DNA from: Brevundimonas sp. G8
GTDB taxonomy: Bacteria > Pseudomonadota > Alphaproteobacteria > Caulobacterales > Caulobacteraceae
Length of the DNA: 64,000 nucleotides
Direction of reading: 5' to 3'
Assembly: GCF_902506205.1 (NCBI RefSeq)
Contig: NZ_LR732816.1
Coordinates: 718,863-782,862, forward strand
Of this stretch, positions 34,696 through 43,402 are shown piece by piece. The notes under the pieces were generated by a model, which saw only the letters and a list, made by a program, of their open reading frames with translations, was not told where the DNA came from and did not search any database. A program made the position numbers and the translations under genes. The stretch's first letter is position 1; each line of letters starts with the position of its first letter.

Positions 34696-36158
34696 GCGGC
34701 GGGTGCATCCAGGGTGAAGTCCAGTGGCGTATCGGCGGCCGGCAGGCAGCTGCGATCCACCGGCTGTGACGGATCACGCAGGAAGTCGCGCGCCATCTTT
34801 CGCGTGCAGGGGCTGGCGTTGATCACGCCGTGGGTGGCGTTGGTCACGATCACCACCTGGCTGCGGGAATAGCCCTTGGCGGCGGCCTCGGTCAGGGGCG
34901 GCGGACAGCCCGGATCGATCTCGGCGGCGACGAACAGGGTCGGGATGTCGGTCTGGACCGGCAGGTTCTCGATCGGCTTGGCCGGCCGCTCGCCCACCGC
35001 CGCACAGACGTCGAACAGCCGCGACAGCGACGGGACCAGAACCTCCGCCACCGGATCACCCGCAGCCCCGGCCGCCAGCCGCGCCTTGGATTCGAACGGC
35101 AGCTCTTCCTTGCACAGGTGCGCCATGTGCTGGCCCTCGAAATAATAGGTCCGGTCTTCGGCGATCTCGGCGACAGGGCTCAGGTCGCCGGCGATGATCT
35201 TCTCCAGATCGACCGGCAGGCGCCGCACCCCCGTGGCGCTATAGGTCGTGTCCATCAGAAAGGCCGAAAGGTCGTCAACGTTGAACGTCCGCCCGTCCTT
35301 GCCCGTCACCGGCCCCGCCATCCATTTGCGCGCCTCGACCTCGAACCGCGCCTGAAGGTCGGGATGCTGCGCCACGCACGCGACTTGCGCCGTACATTTG
35401 GCCAGGATGATCTTCACCGCCGCCGACACCTGTTCCGGCGTGCCGACGGCCCAGTTCCCCTCGGGCGGCCACGGGCTGTCCATCACGGCGGCGCGCACGA
35501 TCTGGGGCTGGTGGGTGATGACGGCGGCCTCGATGCGCGGCCCGTACGATCCGCCCCACAGGTCGATCTTCGACAGGCCCAGCGCCTGGGCCATGTCCTT
35601 CACGTCGTCGGCGATGGCGGCCGCGTTGTACTGGTTCAGATCGACGCCCTGCGCCTGATACCCCTTCAGACAGGCGATCAGCCCGTCGCGATCCGCATCG
35701 GACGGCGGCCCCGCATCGGTCAGTTGCACCCCTGGACAGTCCATCGACGGCTTGCTCGCCCCGCCCCCGCGTTGATCGAACAGGATCACGTCCTGATCCA
35801 CGGCGAAGGCGTCCGGCCTGCGCGTCAGAGCCTGAAGCATCCGCCCGACGCCGGGCGTCAGATCCCCGCCCGGCCCGCCATGGAACATCACGATCGGCGG
35901 CAGAACCTGACCCGAGGCGTCCTTGAACGGCGCGCTGGCCTTGACGATCACGACGGCGATGTCGATGCGCCGGTCGCTGATGCTGCCATCGCGCGCCTCG
36001 TCTACCGTCAATATCCCGCACCGCACCTCGCGCAGACCCGTCGGCCAGTCGCTCGGACAGGGTTTGTCGGTGAACACCGGCGCCGCCGCCTTCGCGGGCG
36101 GAGCCAACACCGTCAGGCCGGACATGACCGCCAGGACAGCCAGGGTGCGCAGGATCAT
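34692..36158 (-). CDS. Secreted alpha/beta-hydrolase (S33-like, TAP C-terminal domain)
   Basis: A 488-residue protein with a Sec signal peptide (MILRTLAVLAVMSGLTVLAPPAKAAA). The hydrolase core shows the oxyanion HGGPGG loop, the nucleophile elbow GGSYG in DLWGGSYGPRIEA, and a C-terminal TAP-like segment (VAAEIDPGCPPPLTEAA, then NATHGVI carrying the likely catalytic His). It is probably a periplasmic aminopeptidase or esterase; the substrate is unknown. ATG 36158 opens the signal peptide. It is coupled to the small membrane protein downstream. Confidence 0.87.
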   Translation of the reverse strand: MILRTLAVLAVMSGLTVLAPPAKAAAPVFTDKPCPSDWPTGLREVRCGILTVDEARDGSISDRRIDIAVVIVKASAPFKDASGQVLPPIVMFHGGPGGDLTPGVGRMLQALTRRPDAFAVDQDVILFDQRGGGASKPSMDCPGVQLTDAGPPSDADRDGLIACLKGYQAQGVDLNQYNAAAIADDVKDMAQALGLSKIDLWGGSYGPRIEAAVITHQPQIVRAAVMDSPWPPEGNWAVGTPEQVSAAVKIILAKCTAQVACVAQHPDLQARFEVEARKWMAGPVTGKDGRTFNVDDLSAFLMDTTYSATGVRRLPVDLEKIIAGDLSPVAEIAEDRTYYFEGQHMAHLCKEELPFESKARLAAGAAGDPVAEVLVPSLSRLFDVCAAVGERPAKPIENLPVQTDIPTLFVAAEIDPGCPPPLTEAAAKGYSRSQVVIVTNATHGVINASPCTRKMARDFLRDPSQPVDRSCLPAADTPLDFTLDAPAA

Positions 36159-36213
36159 GGGACGGCTCCGGTTCGCCCCCAGCAAACCCCCGCCCGCCCC
36201 GCTTGGCAACCGC

Positions 36214-37251
36214 CTATTCGAACAGGTCGCCCGGCACGGGACCGGCCGTGGGCGGCGGCGGCGCGCTCAGCCCCAAATGGGCATAGGCCTTGGCGCAGGC
36301 GACGCGTCCGCGCGGGGTACGCATGATGAAGCCCTGTTGCAGCAGATAGGGTTCGATCACGTCCTCGACCGCGTCGCGCGCCTCGGCGATCGCAGCGGCC
36401 AACGTGTCCATCCCGACCGGCCCCCCGCCATAGTTCTCGATCAGCGCCCTCAGGAACCGCCGGTCCAGACTGTCCAGCCCGGCCTCGTCCACCTCCAGCC
36501 GCGCCAGCGCCCGCGCCGCCACCAGTTTCGAGATCGTCTCGGCCCCTTCGGCGGACGCAAAGTCCCGCACGCGGCGCAGCAGCCGCCCGGCGATCCGGGG
36601 CGTGCCCCGCGCCCGCGACGCGATCTCGCGCGCGCCCGCCTCGTCGATGGCCGCGCCCATCTTGCGCGCCGTGCCGCGCACCACCGCCGTCAGTTCGTCG
36701 GCCGAATAGAACTCCAGCCGAAGCGGGATCCCGAACCGGTCCCGCAACGGCGTGGCCAGCAGCCCCGCCCGCGTCGTCGCGCCCACCAGCGTGAACGGCG
36801 CCAGGTCGATCCGCACCGACCGCGCCGACGGCCCCTCGCCGATGATCAGGTCCAGCACATGGTCCTCCATGGCCGGATACAGGATTTCTTCGACGTTGGG
36901 GCTCAGTCGGTGGATCTCGTCGATGAACAGGACGTCGCGCGGCTCAAGATTGGTCAGGATCGCCGCCAGATCGCCGGCCTTGGCCAGGATCGGACCGGAA
37001 GTGGCCCGGAACCCTACGCCCAGCTCGCGCGCCACGATCTGCGCCAGCGTCGTCTTGCCCAGCCCCGGCGGCCCGAACAGCAGCACATGGTCCAGCGCCT
37101 CGGCCCGCCCCCGCGCCGCGTCGATGAAGACCTTCAGATTGCCCTTGGCCTGCGACTGCCCGACGAACTCGGACAGGGTCTGCGGCCGCAGGGCGCGGTC
37201 ATAGGCTTCGCCGGGGGCGGCGTCGGCGGCGACCAGTCTGTCATCGCTCAT
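36214..37251 (-). CDS. ruvB: Holliday junction branch migration helicase RuvB
   Basis: A 345-residue AAA+ motor with Walker A GPPGLGKT at residues 60-67, [12 protein letters not shown] as Walker B, and a C-terminal winged helix ([16 protein letters not shown]). With RuvA it drives branch migration during recombination repair. It is separated from ruvA by about 220 bp containing a tiny ORF. Confidence 0.98.
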   Translation of the reverse strand: MSDDRLVAADAAPGEAYDRALRPQTLSEFVGQSQAKGNLKVFIDAARGRAEALDHVLLFGPPGLGKTTLAQIVARELGVGFRATSGPILAKAGDLAAILTNLEPRDVLFIDEIHRLSPNVEEILYPAMEDHVLDLIIGEGPSARSVRIDLAPFTLVGATTRAGLLATPLRDRFGIPLRLEFYSADELTAVVRGTARKMGAAIDEAGAREIASRARGTPRIAGRLLRRVRDFASAEGAETISKLVAARALARLEVDEAGLDSLDRRFLRALIENYGGGPVGMDTLAAAIAEARDAVEDVIEPYLLQQGFIMRTPRGRVACAKAYAHLGLSAPPPPTAGPVPGDLFE

Positions 37252-37276
37252 CGCACCGCTCCCCGACGCGACGGGC

Positions 37277-37363
37277 CTACAGCCCCTTCAGGACCGCATA
37301 GCCTACCACCATGGCGACCAGACCGACGGCGAAGACGATTACGACCTGCAGTTTCTTGTTCAT
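37277..37363 (-). CDS. 28-residue single-helix membrane peptide between ruvA and ruvB
   Basis: Reading the minus strand from ATG 37363 to TAG 37277-37279 gives MNKKLQVV followed by a hydrophobic stretch ([17 protein letters not shown]) and KGL. That is a lysine-rich start and a perfect one-pass membrane helix, a layout typical of small membrane proteins. The ribosome-binding site is weak. It fills part of the gap between ruvA and ruvB. No family recognised; a real gene is likely but not certain. Confidence 0.5.
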   Translation of the reverse strand: MNKKLQVVIVFAVGLVAMVVGYAVLKGL

Positions 37364-37474
37364 TTTCAAATCCACTCTGACGTTTCGGGGGGGCGTCCGC
37401 ATAGGCTGCGTCGCGCACCCGGCTCAACCCGAACATCCCGAAACCCGGCCCGAAACCTGGGGAGTGTTCCGCCC

Positions 37475-38107
37475 TCACCGCCCCAACTCCTGCAAAGCCG
37501 CGCGGATCACGGCCGGCAGTTCGGCCTCCTCGCCCCCGTTTTTCGACTCAAGCCGGATCAGCGCCTGATCCACGGCCCGGCGCGCATTGACCTCGGCCAC
37601 GCCCAGGCTCAGCAGGGCCGACACGGCCTCGCCGGTGATGGATGGCGCAGGCGGCGCGATCTCGACATGCATCCCCGGCGCGGTCGGCGCAAAACTGATG
37701 TCGCCCAGCGGCTTGCCCTTCAGCTCGGTCACGATCCGCATCGCCAGTTTCGGTCCCACGCCGTTTGCCCGCGCCACGGCCGCCTTGTCCTCGCGCGCCA
37801 CGGCCCCGGCCAGTTCGCCCGGCGGCAACACGTCCAGCACCGCCAGCGCCGCCTTCGGACCCACCCCCTGGATGGCCAGCAGGGTGGTGAAGGCCCGCCG
37901 CTCGTCGCGCGTCAGAAATCCGTACAGGCGCGGCCCCGCGTCCTCGCTCCACTGAGAATGCACATGCACCGTCGCCTCGTCGCCCGGCGCCGGCAACCGC
38001 CCCAGCGTCCGCGCCCCGCACGCCACGACATAGCCCACGCCCGCACAGTCGATCAGGCACTCCGCCTCCCCGACCTCGGCTAGGACACCTCTCAGACGCC
38101 CGATCAC
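37475..38107 (-). CDS. ruvA: Holliday junction DNA helicase subunit RuvA
   Basis: A 210-residue Ruv[29 protein letters not shown] start, two helix-hairpin-helix motifs ([19 protein letters not shown] and [19 protein letters not shown]), and a C-terminal RuvB-binding domain. It binds the four-way junction as a tetramer. Its ATG overlaps the ruvC stop (4 bp). Confidence 0.97.
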   Translation of the reverse strand: MIGRLRGVLAEVGEAECLIDCAGVGYVVACGARTLGRLPAPGDEATVHVHSQWSEDAGPRLYGFLTRDERRAFTTLLAIQGVGPKAALAVLDVLPPGELAGAVAREDKAAVARANGVGPKLAMRIVTELKGKPLGDISFAPTAPGMHVEIAPPAPSITGEAVSALLSLGVAEVNARRAVDQALIRLESKNGGEEAELPAVIRAALQELGR

Positions 38108-38622
38108 GCCGCACCCCGATGCATGGCTTCCAGCAAGGACCGTTTCCTCAGTTGCGCATGGGTGACCGCCACGGCCAGCGCATCCGCCGCATCCGCCTTC
38201 ACGTCCCCTGCGGTCGGCAACAGCCGCTTGATCATGAAGGCGATCTGGCTCTTGTCCGCATGACCCGCGCCCACCACCGCCTTCTTGATCAGGTTCGGCG
38301 AATATTCCGCCACCTTCAGCCCCAGCTTTGCCGGCGCCAGCATCACCGCCGCCCGCGCATGCCCCAGCTTCAATGTCGAGGACGGGTTCACGTTGACGAA
38401 CACTTCTTCCACCGCCGCCTCTTCGCAGCCGTGGTCGGCGCAGATCACGCCCAGCGCCTCGAACAGATGTAGCAGCCGCTCACTGAACGGCGCGGTCTCG
38501 GGCGGAGCCACCACCCCGTGCGCGACCCACCTCAGGCGCGCGCCGTCGGACACGATCACCCCCCAGCCGGTGCGTCGCAGACCGGGGTCCAATCCGATGA
38601 TTCTGACAGGTTCGTTCGCCAT
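38104..38622 (-). CDS. ruvC: Holliday junction resolvase RuvC
   Basis: A 172-residue RNase H-fold endonuclease that resolves Holliday junctions. Visible acidic catalytic positions are D12 in [14 protein letters not shown], the glutamates in [14 protein letters not shown], and the aspartates in [15 protein letters not shown]. It heads ruvC-ruvA-ruvB on the minus strand. Confidence 0.97.
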   Translation of the reverse strand: MANEPVRIIGLDPGLRRTGWGVIVSDGARLRWVAHGVVAPPETAPFSERLLHLFEALGVICADHGCEEAAVEEVFVNVNPSSTLKLGHARAAVMLAPAKLGLKVAEYSPNLIKKAVVGAGHADKSQIAFMIKRLLPTAGDVKADAADALAVAVTHAQLRKRSLLEAMHRGAA

Positions 38623-38681
38623 CCGTTCCCCTCATGCCGCAAAGAGGGTTATCGGGCAATGAACGGTTTCGGGAGGCGCGC

Positions 38682-39047
38682 TCAGCGCTGCATCAGCAAG
38701 GGCCGCCGACGCTCGGTTTCCGGCGGTGAAGGCGCGGGCGGCTCTGGCGTCGCCTGCTCGACAACGACGGTCCCGACATCTGCCGGGACGCTCACAGGCG
38801 CCGGCGCCGGCGGCGCAACGACCGGCGGGACTTCGACGACCAACCGTTCAGGCGCAGACGCCTCCGGTCGATCCACCAGCGCCGTCTGCACCCGCGAGAC
38901 CAGCCAGGTCGCCACGGCGGCGGCGCACAGAAGCACGACGATCGCCCCGCCCCAGGCGCAGACCTTCACCCACGCCCACTGCCGCCCCTCCACCGGCGGA
39001 CCGGCGGCGCCCGGCAGATCGGACCTCGGATCGCGATCCTGCGGCAT
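38682..39047 (-). CDS. Proline-rich single-pass membrane protein
   Basis: A 121-residue protein: hydrophilic start, one membrane helix (about residues 30-50, VCAWGGAIVVLLCAAAVATWLV) and a Pro/Val-rich tail (VEVPPVVAPPAPAPVSVPAD ... TPEPPAPSPP) ending RRRPLLMQR. Composition is of low complexity, so homology is hard to judge. It stands between the hemerythrin-like gene and ruvC. Function unknown. Confidence 0.6.
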   Translation of the reverse strand: MPQDRDPRSDLPGAAGPPVEGRQWAWVKVCAWGGAIVVLLCAAAVATWLVSRVQTALVDRPEASAPERLVVEVPPVVAPPAPAPVSVPADVGTVVVEQATPEPPAPSPPETERRRPLLMQR

Positions 39048-39071
39048 CGTTCGTTGCTCCCCGCCTCTGCC

Positions 39072-39590
39072 TCAGCCGTGCTTCTCGATATAGGTCTCGG
39101 GGTCCTTGTTCACCGGTTTGACCCCTGTGATGTGCTCGGCCTCGAAGGCGGCGAACCTGACCGCCAGCGCATGGCGCGTCTCGATATCCGCATTCATGCG
39201 GAAGTCGGTCAGCCCCTGCCGCTCCTCTTCGCCCATATGTTTGGAGTTGACCACGTTCGCCTCGCCCACGGCGTCGAACCAGGCCTTGGTCCCCACCTTG
39301 TGTTTCTCGACCGCCTTGACCGCATCGCGCAGCTTGTTGTGGTCCTCGATGGCGTCTTCGGTCTCGCCCTCGACCGTGCCGTCCTCGGCGTCGTTGGCGC
39401 CCTCGCCCTGTTTCAGCAGCTCGGGATAGAAGAACCGCTCCTCGGCCTCGGCATGCACGTCCAGAAACGCCGACAACCTCAGCCACACGGCGCTCAGCGC
39501 ATCCACATCCTTGGGATCGATCTGTTCGATGATCGCGAACAGCCGGCGCTGTTCGGCATGGTCGTCGAGGATCAGCTGGGTGATGTCCAT
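39072..39590 (-). CDS. Hemerythrin-like HHE domain protein
   Basis: A 172-residue four-helix protein with the HHE cation-binding layout: DDHAEQRRLFAIIEQID near the start, VHAEAEERFFYPELL (H and E ligands) and DHNKLRDAVKAV, then KHMGEEERQGLTDF. These positions suit a di-iron or similar metal site, used for O2, NO or iron sensing in the family. Its specific role here is not known. Confidence 0.85.
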   Translation of the reverse strand: MDITQLILDDHAEQRRLFAIIEQIDPKDVDALSAVWLRLSAFLDVHAEAEERFFYPELLKQGEGANDAEDGTVEGETEDAIEDHNKLRDAVKAVEKHKVGTKAWFDAVGEANVVNSKHMGEEERQGLTDFRMNADIETRHALAVRFAAFEAEHITGVKPVNKDPETYIEKHG

Positions 39591-39668
39591 GGGGCGCTCC
39601 AGGCGTAACGGTGAAGCCTCGTTACGCCTGCGCCGCCGCCCGGTTCCGTGCGAACGACTCGCTGGTCG

Positions 39669-39947
39669 TCAGGCAAAGGGTTCGCGCGCCCTGTGCCACA
39701 GGCGCAGGATCGTGACCGCCTCGTCGCCGACCGTGTAAACCATCAGATAACGTGTGCCTGAGACCTTCAGTTCGCGCGTTCCGCCCCGGCTACCTTCCCG
39801 GCCTCGATTAGGCAGCTCGCTGAGGGTGCTCGCGGCCTGGACCATACGATCCTGCACCCGTTCGGCGGCGGATGGATTATCGGCGGCGATGAAGGCGTAG
39901 GCGTCAAGAAGGTCCGCCAGCGCCTCGTCCGACCAATCGACCCTCAT
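39669..39947 (-). CDS. ParE/RelE-family toxin
   Basis: A 92-residue RelE/ParE-superfamily toxin: MRVDWSDEALADLLDAYAFIAADNPSAAERVQDRM, then LPNRGREG and KVSGTRYLMVYTVGDEAVTILRLWHRAREPFA. The C-terminal basic pattern is that of ParE, which poisons DNA gyrase. Its ATG overlaps the stop of the upstream antitoxin by 4 bp, the standard antitoxin-first order. Confidence 0.9.
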   Translation of the reverse strand: MRVDWSDEALADLLDAYAFIAADNPSAAERVQDRMVQAASTLSELPNRGREGSRGGTRELKVSGTRYLMVYTVGDEAVTILRLWHRAREPFA

Positions 39948-40222
39948 TTCCTGCGGGCGGCACGCTGCGCGGCCAGGGCGGCGACCACGTCTTCGTGCGA
40001 ATGAACCCGGCCTTCGGCCAAGGACTTCAACCCTTGATCCACAGCCGCCTCGAAAGCCGCTTCCTCGTCTACTGAAAGGAATGGCGCCGCCTCTTCCTCC
40101 ACCGCCATCTCCCACACCGCCATGGCGACGATATCGTCGATCGGCGCCTGCCTGGAATCCGCCAAGGCGTCCAGCTTGGCCTTCACGGCCTCATCCAGGG
40201 CGATGGTCACGTGCACGGTCAT
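39944..40222 (-). CDS. Ribbon-helix-helix antitoxin paired with ParE
   Basis: A 92-residue protein with an N-terminal ribbon-helix-helix (VHVTIALDEAVKAKLDALADSRQAPIDDIVAMAV) that would bind the operon promoter, and an acidic helical C-terminus (VEEEAAPFLSVDEEAAFEAAVDQGLKSLAEG) for toxin binding. Together with the overlapping toxin gene it forms a type II ParDE-like module. Confidence 0.88.
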   Translation of the reverse strand: MTVHVTIALDEAVKAKLDALADSRQAPIDDIVAMAVWEMAVEEEAAPFLSVDEEAAFEAAVDQGLKSLAEGRVHSHEDVVAALAAQRAARRK

Positions 40223-40257
40223 GCGCGGACCGTATCACAGCCCCCGCTCGCCGAAAA

Positions 40258-41031
40258 TCACCCCGCGTATTTCGCCGCGTCCTCGTCCGAGATGTCCTCG
40301 TTGGAATAGACCGACGATACGTCGTCCTCGGCGTCCAGCGCGTCCAGCAGCTTGAACAGCGTGCCGACCGCGTCGCCGGTGACCGGCACGTCCGACTGCG
40401 GCTTCCACACGATGGCGGTGGATTTCGGGTCGCCCAGCACCTTGGACATGGCCTCGGCGACCTCGTTCAGGTCCTCAAAGGCGGTCCAGATCGTGTGGCC
40501 CGGCGCGTCCTCGTAGATGTCGGGCTTGACCAGGTCGCTCTCGACGTCCTGGGCGCCGGCCTCGATGGCGGCTTCCATGACTTCGTCTTCGGTGCCGGCC
40601 TCGGCCTTGTAGATGATCTGGCCGACCTTATCCCACATGAAGGCGACCGAGTTCATCTCGCTCAGCGCGCCGCCGTTCTTCTTGAACGCCGCGCCGATGT
40701 TGGACGCCGCGCGGTTGCGGTTGTCGGTCAGGGCCTCGACGATGATGCCCACGCCGCCCGGACCCCGGCCCTCGTAGCGGACCTCTTCCATCGTATCGAC
40801 ATCGCCGCCCGAGGCCTTGTTGATCGCACGCTGGATCACGTCCTTGGGCAGGCTTTCGGCCTTGGCGTTGTTGACCGCCAGACGCAGGCGCGGGTTCAGC
40901 GCCGGATCGGGCATGCCGTTCTTGGCCGCCACGGTGATGTCGCGCGACAGTTTGGAGAACAGCTTGGAGCGCTGCGCATCGGCGCGCCCCTTGCGGTGCA
41001 TGATGTTCTTGAATTTCGAGTGGCCGGCCAT
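40258..41031 (-). CDS. YebC/PmpR family translation or transcription factor
   Basis: A 257-residue YebC-family protein: [32 protein letters not shown] start, [34 protein letters not shown] and the [22 protein letters not shown] motif. Members were described as transcription regulators, and some help ribosomes through proline stretches. It often lies upstream of ruvC, as in this window. ATG 41031 starts the conserved MAGHSK. Confidence 0.95.
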   Translation of the reverse strand: MAGHSKFKNIMHRKGRADAQRSKLFSKLSRDITVAAKNGMPDPALNPRLRLAVNNAKAESLPKDVIQRAINKASGGDVDTMEEVRYEGRGPGGVGIIVEALTDNRNRAASNIGAAFKKNGGALSEMNSVAFMWDKVGQIIYKAEAGTEDEVMEAAIEAGAQDVESDLVKPDIYEDAPGHTIWTAFEDLNEVAEAMSKVLGDPKSTAIVWKPQSDVPVTGDAVGTLFKLLDALDAEDDVSSVYSNEDISDEDAAKYAG

Positions 41032-41133
41032 GGGATCGTCTTCGTGCGTTCTGGAACCTGAGCGGGCGGTCATAAAGCCTGATCCGCAGAAGTGGAAGCG
41101 CTGCGCGCTTCAACGAGACGGTGAATCAGGCTT

Positions 41134-41190
41134 CAAGGTTCACTCCAACAGCGTCATCCTGTCACGATGGGTGACAGGGGTGGAACCTCG
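41134..41190. other. Nested inverted repeat upstream of yebC
   Basis: A perfect IR CCTGTCAC-GATGG-GTGACAGG (41158-41178) sits inside an outer pair AGGTTC (41136-41141) and GAACCT (41183-41188). It is in the divergent gap between yebC and the 66-residue gene, so it may be an operator or the leader structure of one of them. Confidence 0.5.
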
Positions 41191-41235
41191 ACCGTTTGCG
41201 CGTATTGATCCCCCGCAGACAGACGGAGCGCAGCC

Positions 41236-41436
41236 ATGACCGCAGACGACACCATCTACGAGGCCGAGGGCTTCATGGACGAAGACCTGCACGAGGCCGA
41301 CATCGTGGAATGGTACGAGGCCCGCCCCGTCACCGTCCCCGCCGCCGTCGCCGCCGGCTCCATCATCGCCGCCTTCACCCTGGGCGCCCTGACCGCCGTC
41401 GGCGCCCTGTTCCTCATCGGCCGCCTGGACGACTAG
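41236..41436 (+). CDS. 66-residue acidic membrane protein
   Basis: A small protein with an acidic N-terminal half (DDTIYEAEGFMDEDLHEADIVEWYEARP) and one C-terminal membrane segment (AAVAAGSIIAAFTLGALTAVGALFLIG). No family recognised. It is divergent from yebC and its stop overlaps the stop of the convergent acetamidase-like gene by 4 bp. Confidence 0.7.
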   Translation: MTADDTIYEAEGFMDEDLHEADIVEWYEARPVTVPAAVAAGSIIAAFTLGALTAVGALFLIGRLDD

Positions 41437-42734
41437 TCGGCCGTCGAATTGCGCGGCACGTCGCGCAGACGCACCTTTTCCAGACTCAAGGCCATTCCGG
41501 CGTTGCGACCGGCCAGGGTCGCAACCCGGTATTCAGCCGCCGTGCCCAGGATCAGCGAAGCCTCGGATACGCTCAATCCATAATCCTGCTCCAGCCACTG
41601 GATCATGGCGGCTGTCGCAGCCTTCACCGCTTCGTCCATGGATGACGATTGCCCCAGGACCGTGATCCTGTCGGCCGTCTCTATGCGGGGCGCCGCAAGC
41701 GGACGCGACGGTAGGATGTCCACGCTGAACTCGACATCCAGCGAGGTCTCAAGCGCCCACTGCGTCGTCTCGCCGTCACCCTGCAGCGCATGGCCATCGC
41801 CCAGGAACAGCATGGCGCCCGGCTGGAACACGGGCAGATAGACCGTCGCCCCTTCGCCGATGCCGTTGAAGTCCATATTGCCGCCCCAGCGCCCGCTGTC
41901 GCCCGCCGACTGCTCGGCGAAACCAAAGTCCGGCGCGACGCCCAGACCGCCCAACATGGGCCGGACGGGAACGACGTAATTCTCCAGGCGCTCGGGAGGG
42001 TTCTCCAACCGCGCTGTGCCGGCCTGTCGATCCAGACGCCAGCGCACCCGTTTCCCCAGGTCCGTCGCGCGCGCCGCCAGGCCCAGAGACATCGCCCGCC
42101 CGGTCACCCCATCCAGACTGTCGGCAAAATCGCGGTTCAGCCGAAGCCGCCGGATATGCACCGCCAGCACGTCGCCCGCCTTGGCGCCCGCCACGAAGAA
42201 GGGACCCGTCTGGGGATTGCCGTAGAGGGCGACGACATCGCCGTGTTCGTCGATGCCGCCGGAATCGATGGTCCGCGTCGCCACCACATCGCCCGGCCGG
42301 ATCACCATCGCCGGCGCCAGATCGGCGGTGAAGGTGTTCGAGAACCGCTCCGGCGAATAGGTCCGCCGTCCCGGCGCGCCCGTCGGAATCTCCAGCCGTT
42401 GCGCGCGGAACCCGTGGCGCACGCGCGGTCCGACGTTGCTGGTGTCGGGATAGTCGGCCCACCCGCTCAGCACGCCGTCGGCCTGCGTCCCCTCGAACTT
42501 GTAAGGCACGCCGTCGCCGTCCGTCGCAGAGAAGACGAGACGATCCCCGTCCTGACGACCCTCCAGAGCCCAGTCGCCGAAGCGGCCCGACAGCACGCCG
42601 TCCACCGTATCGAGCGTCAGCAGCGTATGTTCGGCGTTACCCCAACGATCAACGGACATCAGCCAGGTCTGGGGCGCGGCCGCAGCCGGGCTCGCCACGG
42701 CCAGAACGGTCAGCCCGATCATCCAATGTCGCAT
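41433..42734 (-). CDS. Secreted acetamidase/formamidase family protein
   Basis: A 433-residue protein with a Sec signal peptide (MRHWMIGLTVLAVASPAAAA). The FmdA/AmdA family is recognised from DLAPAMVIRPGDVVATRTIDSGG, GPFFVAGAKAGDVLAVHIRRL, GGNMDFNGIGEGATVYLPVFQPGAMLFLGDGHALQGDGE and the C-terminal MIQWLEQDYGLSVSEASLILG. An N-terminal region of about 110 residues before the catalytic part is extra. It likely hydrolyses short amides in the periplasm; the substrate is not known. Confidence 0.88.
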   Translation of the reverse strand: MRHWMIGLTVLAVASPAAAAPQTWLMSVDRWGNAEHTLLTLDTVDGVLSGRFGDWALEGRQDGDRLVFSATDGDGVPYKFEGTQADGVLSGWADYPDTSNVGPRVRHGFRAQRLEIPTGAPGRRTYSPERFSNTFTADLAPAMVIRPGDVVATRTIDSGGIDEHGDVVALYGNPQTGPFFVAGAKAGDVLAVHIRRLRLNRDFADSLDGVTGRAMSLGLAARATDLGKRVRWRLDRQAGTARLENPPERLENYVVPVRPMLGGLGVAPDFGFAEQSAGDSGRWGGNMDFNGIGEGATVYLPVFQPGAMLFLGDGHALQGDGETTQWALETSLDVEFSVDILPSRPLAAPRIETADRITVLGQSSSMDEAVKAATAAMIQWLEQDYGLSVSEASLILGTAAEYRVATLAGRNAGMALSLEKVRLRDVPRNSTAD

Positions 42735-42834
42735 CTTGGCCGCCCTCGTCAGACCTCGATTTCCGAGGCCGAACGAACGCTACCGGGCCAGACATCGCCG
42801 CCCTAGTTAAGCTTTGGACAGGCGCCGAGGCGCT

Positions 42835-43269
42835 TCACCCCGCCCGCAGGTTCTCCACCACCGCCCTCAGCTTGGCCGGCAGCGGCTTGGGCCGGCGCGT
42901 TTCGGCGTCGACATAGACATGCACGAAATGGCCGATGGCGGCGGGGACGTCGGCGCTGCGCTTGAACACGGCGAAGCCGTAGGTGACGCTGGACGTGCCG
43001 ACCTTGTCCACCTTGATCCCGACCTCGATCACGTCGGGGAACTTCAGCGACGAGGTGTAGCGGCAGCCCGAATCCACCACCAGGCCGATGGACTCGTCCA
43101 GCGCATTGGCGATCAGCAGATGGGCGTTCACCGCCGAGTCGACGAACTCGTAGAATTTGGCGTTGTTGATGTGCCCGTACTGGTCGTTGTCGGCCCAGCG
43201 CGTCGAGACCATGTGAAAGGCCTTGTAGGTCGCGCGGTGGGCCAGGGCGCCCTCGTCTCTTTTCGGCAT
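42835..43269 (-). CDS. Acyl-CoA thioesterase (4HBT hotdog fold)
   Basis: A 144-residue hotdog thioesterase with the 4HBT region STRWADNDQYGHINNAKFYEFVDSA, containing the catalytic aspartate and the HINN turn. It hydrolyses acyl- or hydroxyacyl-CoA. It is distinct from the ybgC copy in the tol cluster. It stands alone on the minus strand. Confidence 0.88.
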   Translation of the reverse strand: MPKRDEGALAHRATYKAFHMVSTRWADNDQYGHINNAKFYEFVDSAVNAHLLIANALDESIGLVVDSGCRYTSSLKFPDVIEVGIKVDKVGTSSVTYGFAVFKRSADVPAAIGHFVHVYVDAETRRPKPLPAKLRAVVENLRAG

Positions 43270-43402
43270 CGTCGTCTCCCTCGGCGACGCGAACCGTCGC
43301 TCTCGATCACGACGCTCTAGCTTGGACGACGTTGCGTCAAGCGCCTATCGGTAGACGCCTGATCACGAACGCGCTGGTCTTTTCGGACATGAGGACAAGA
43401 GC

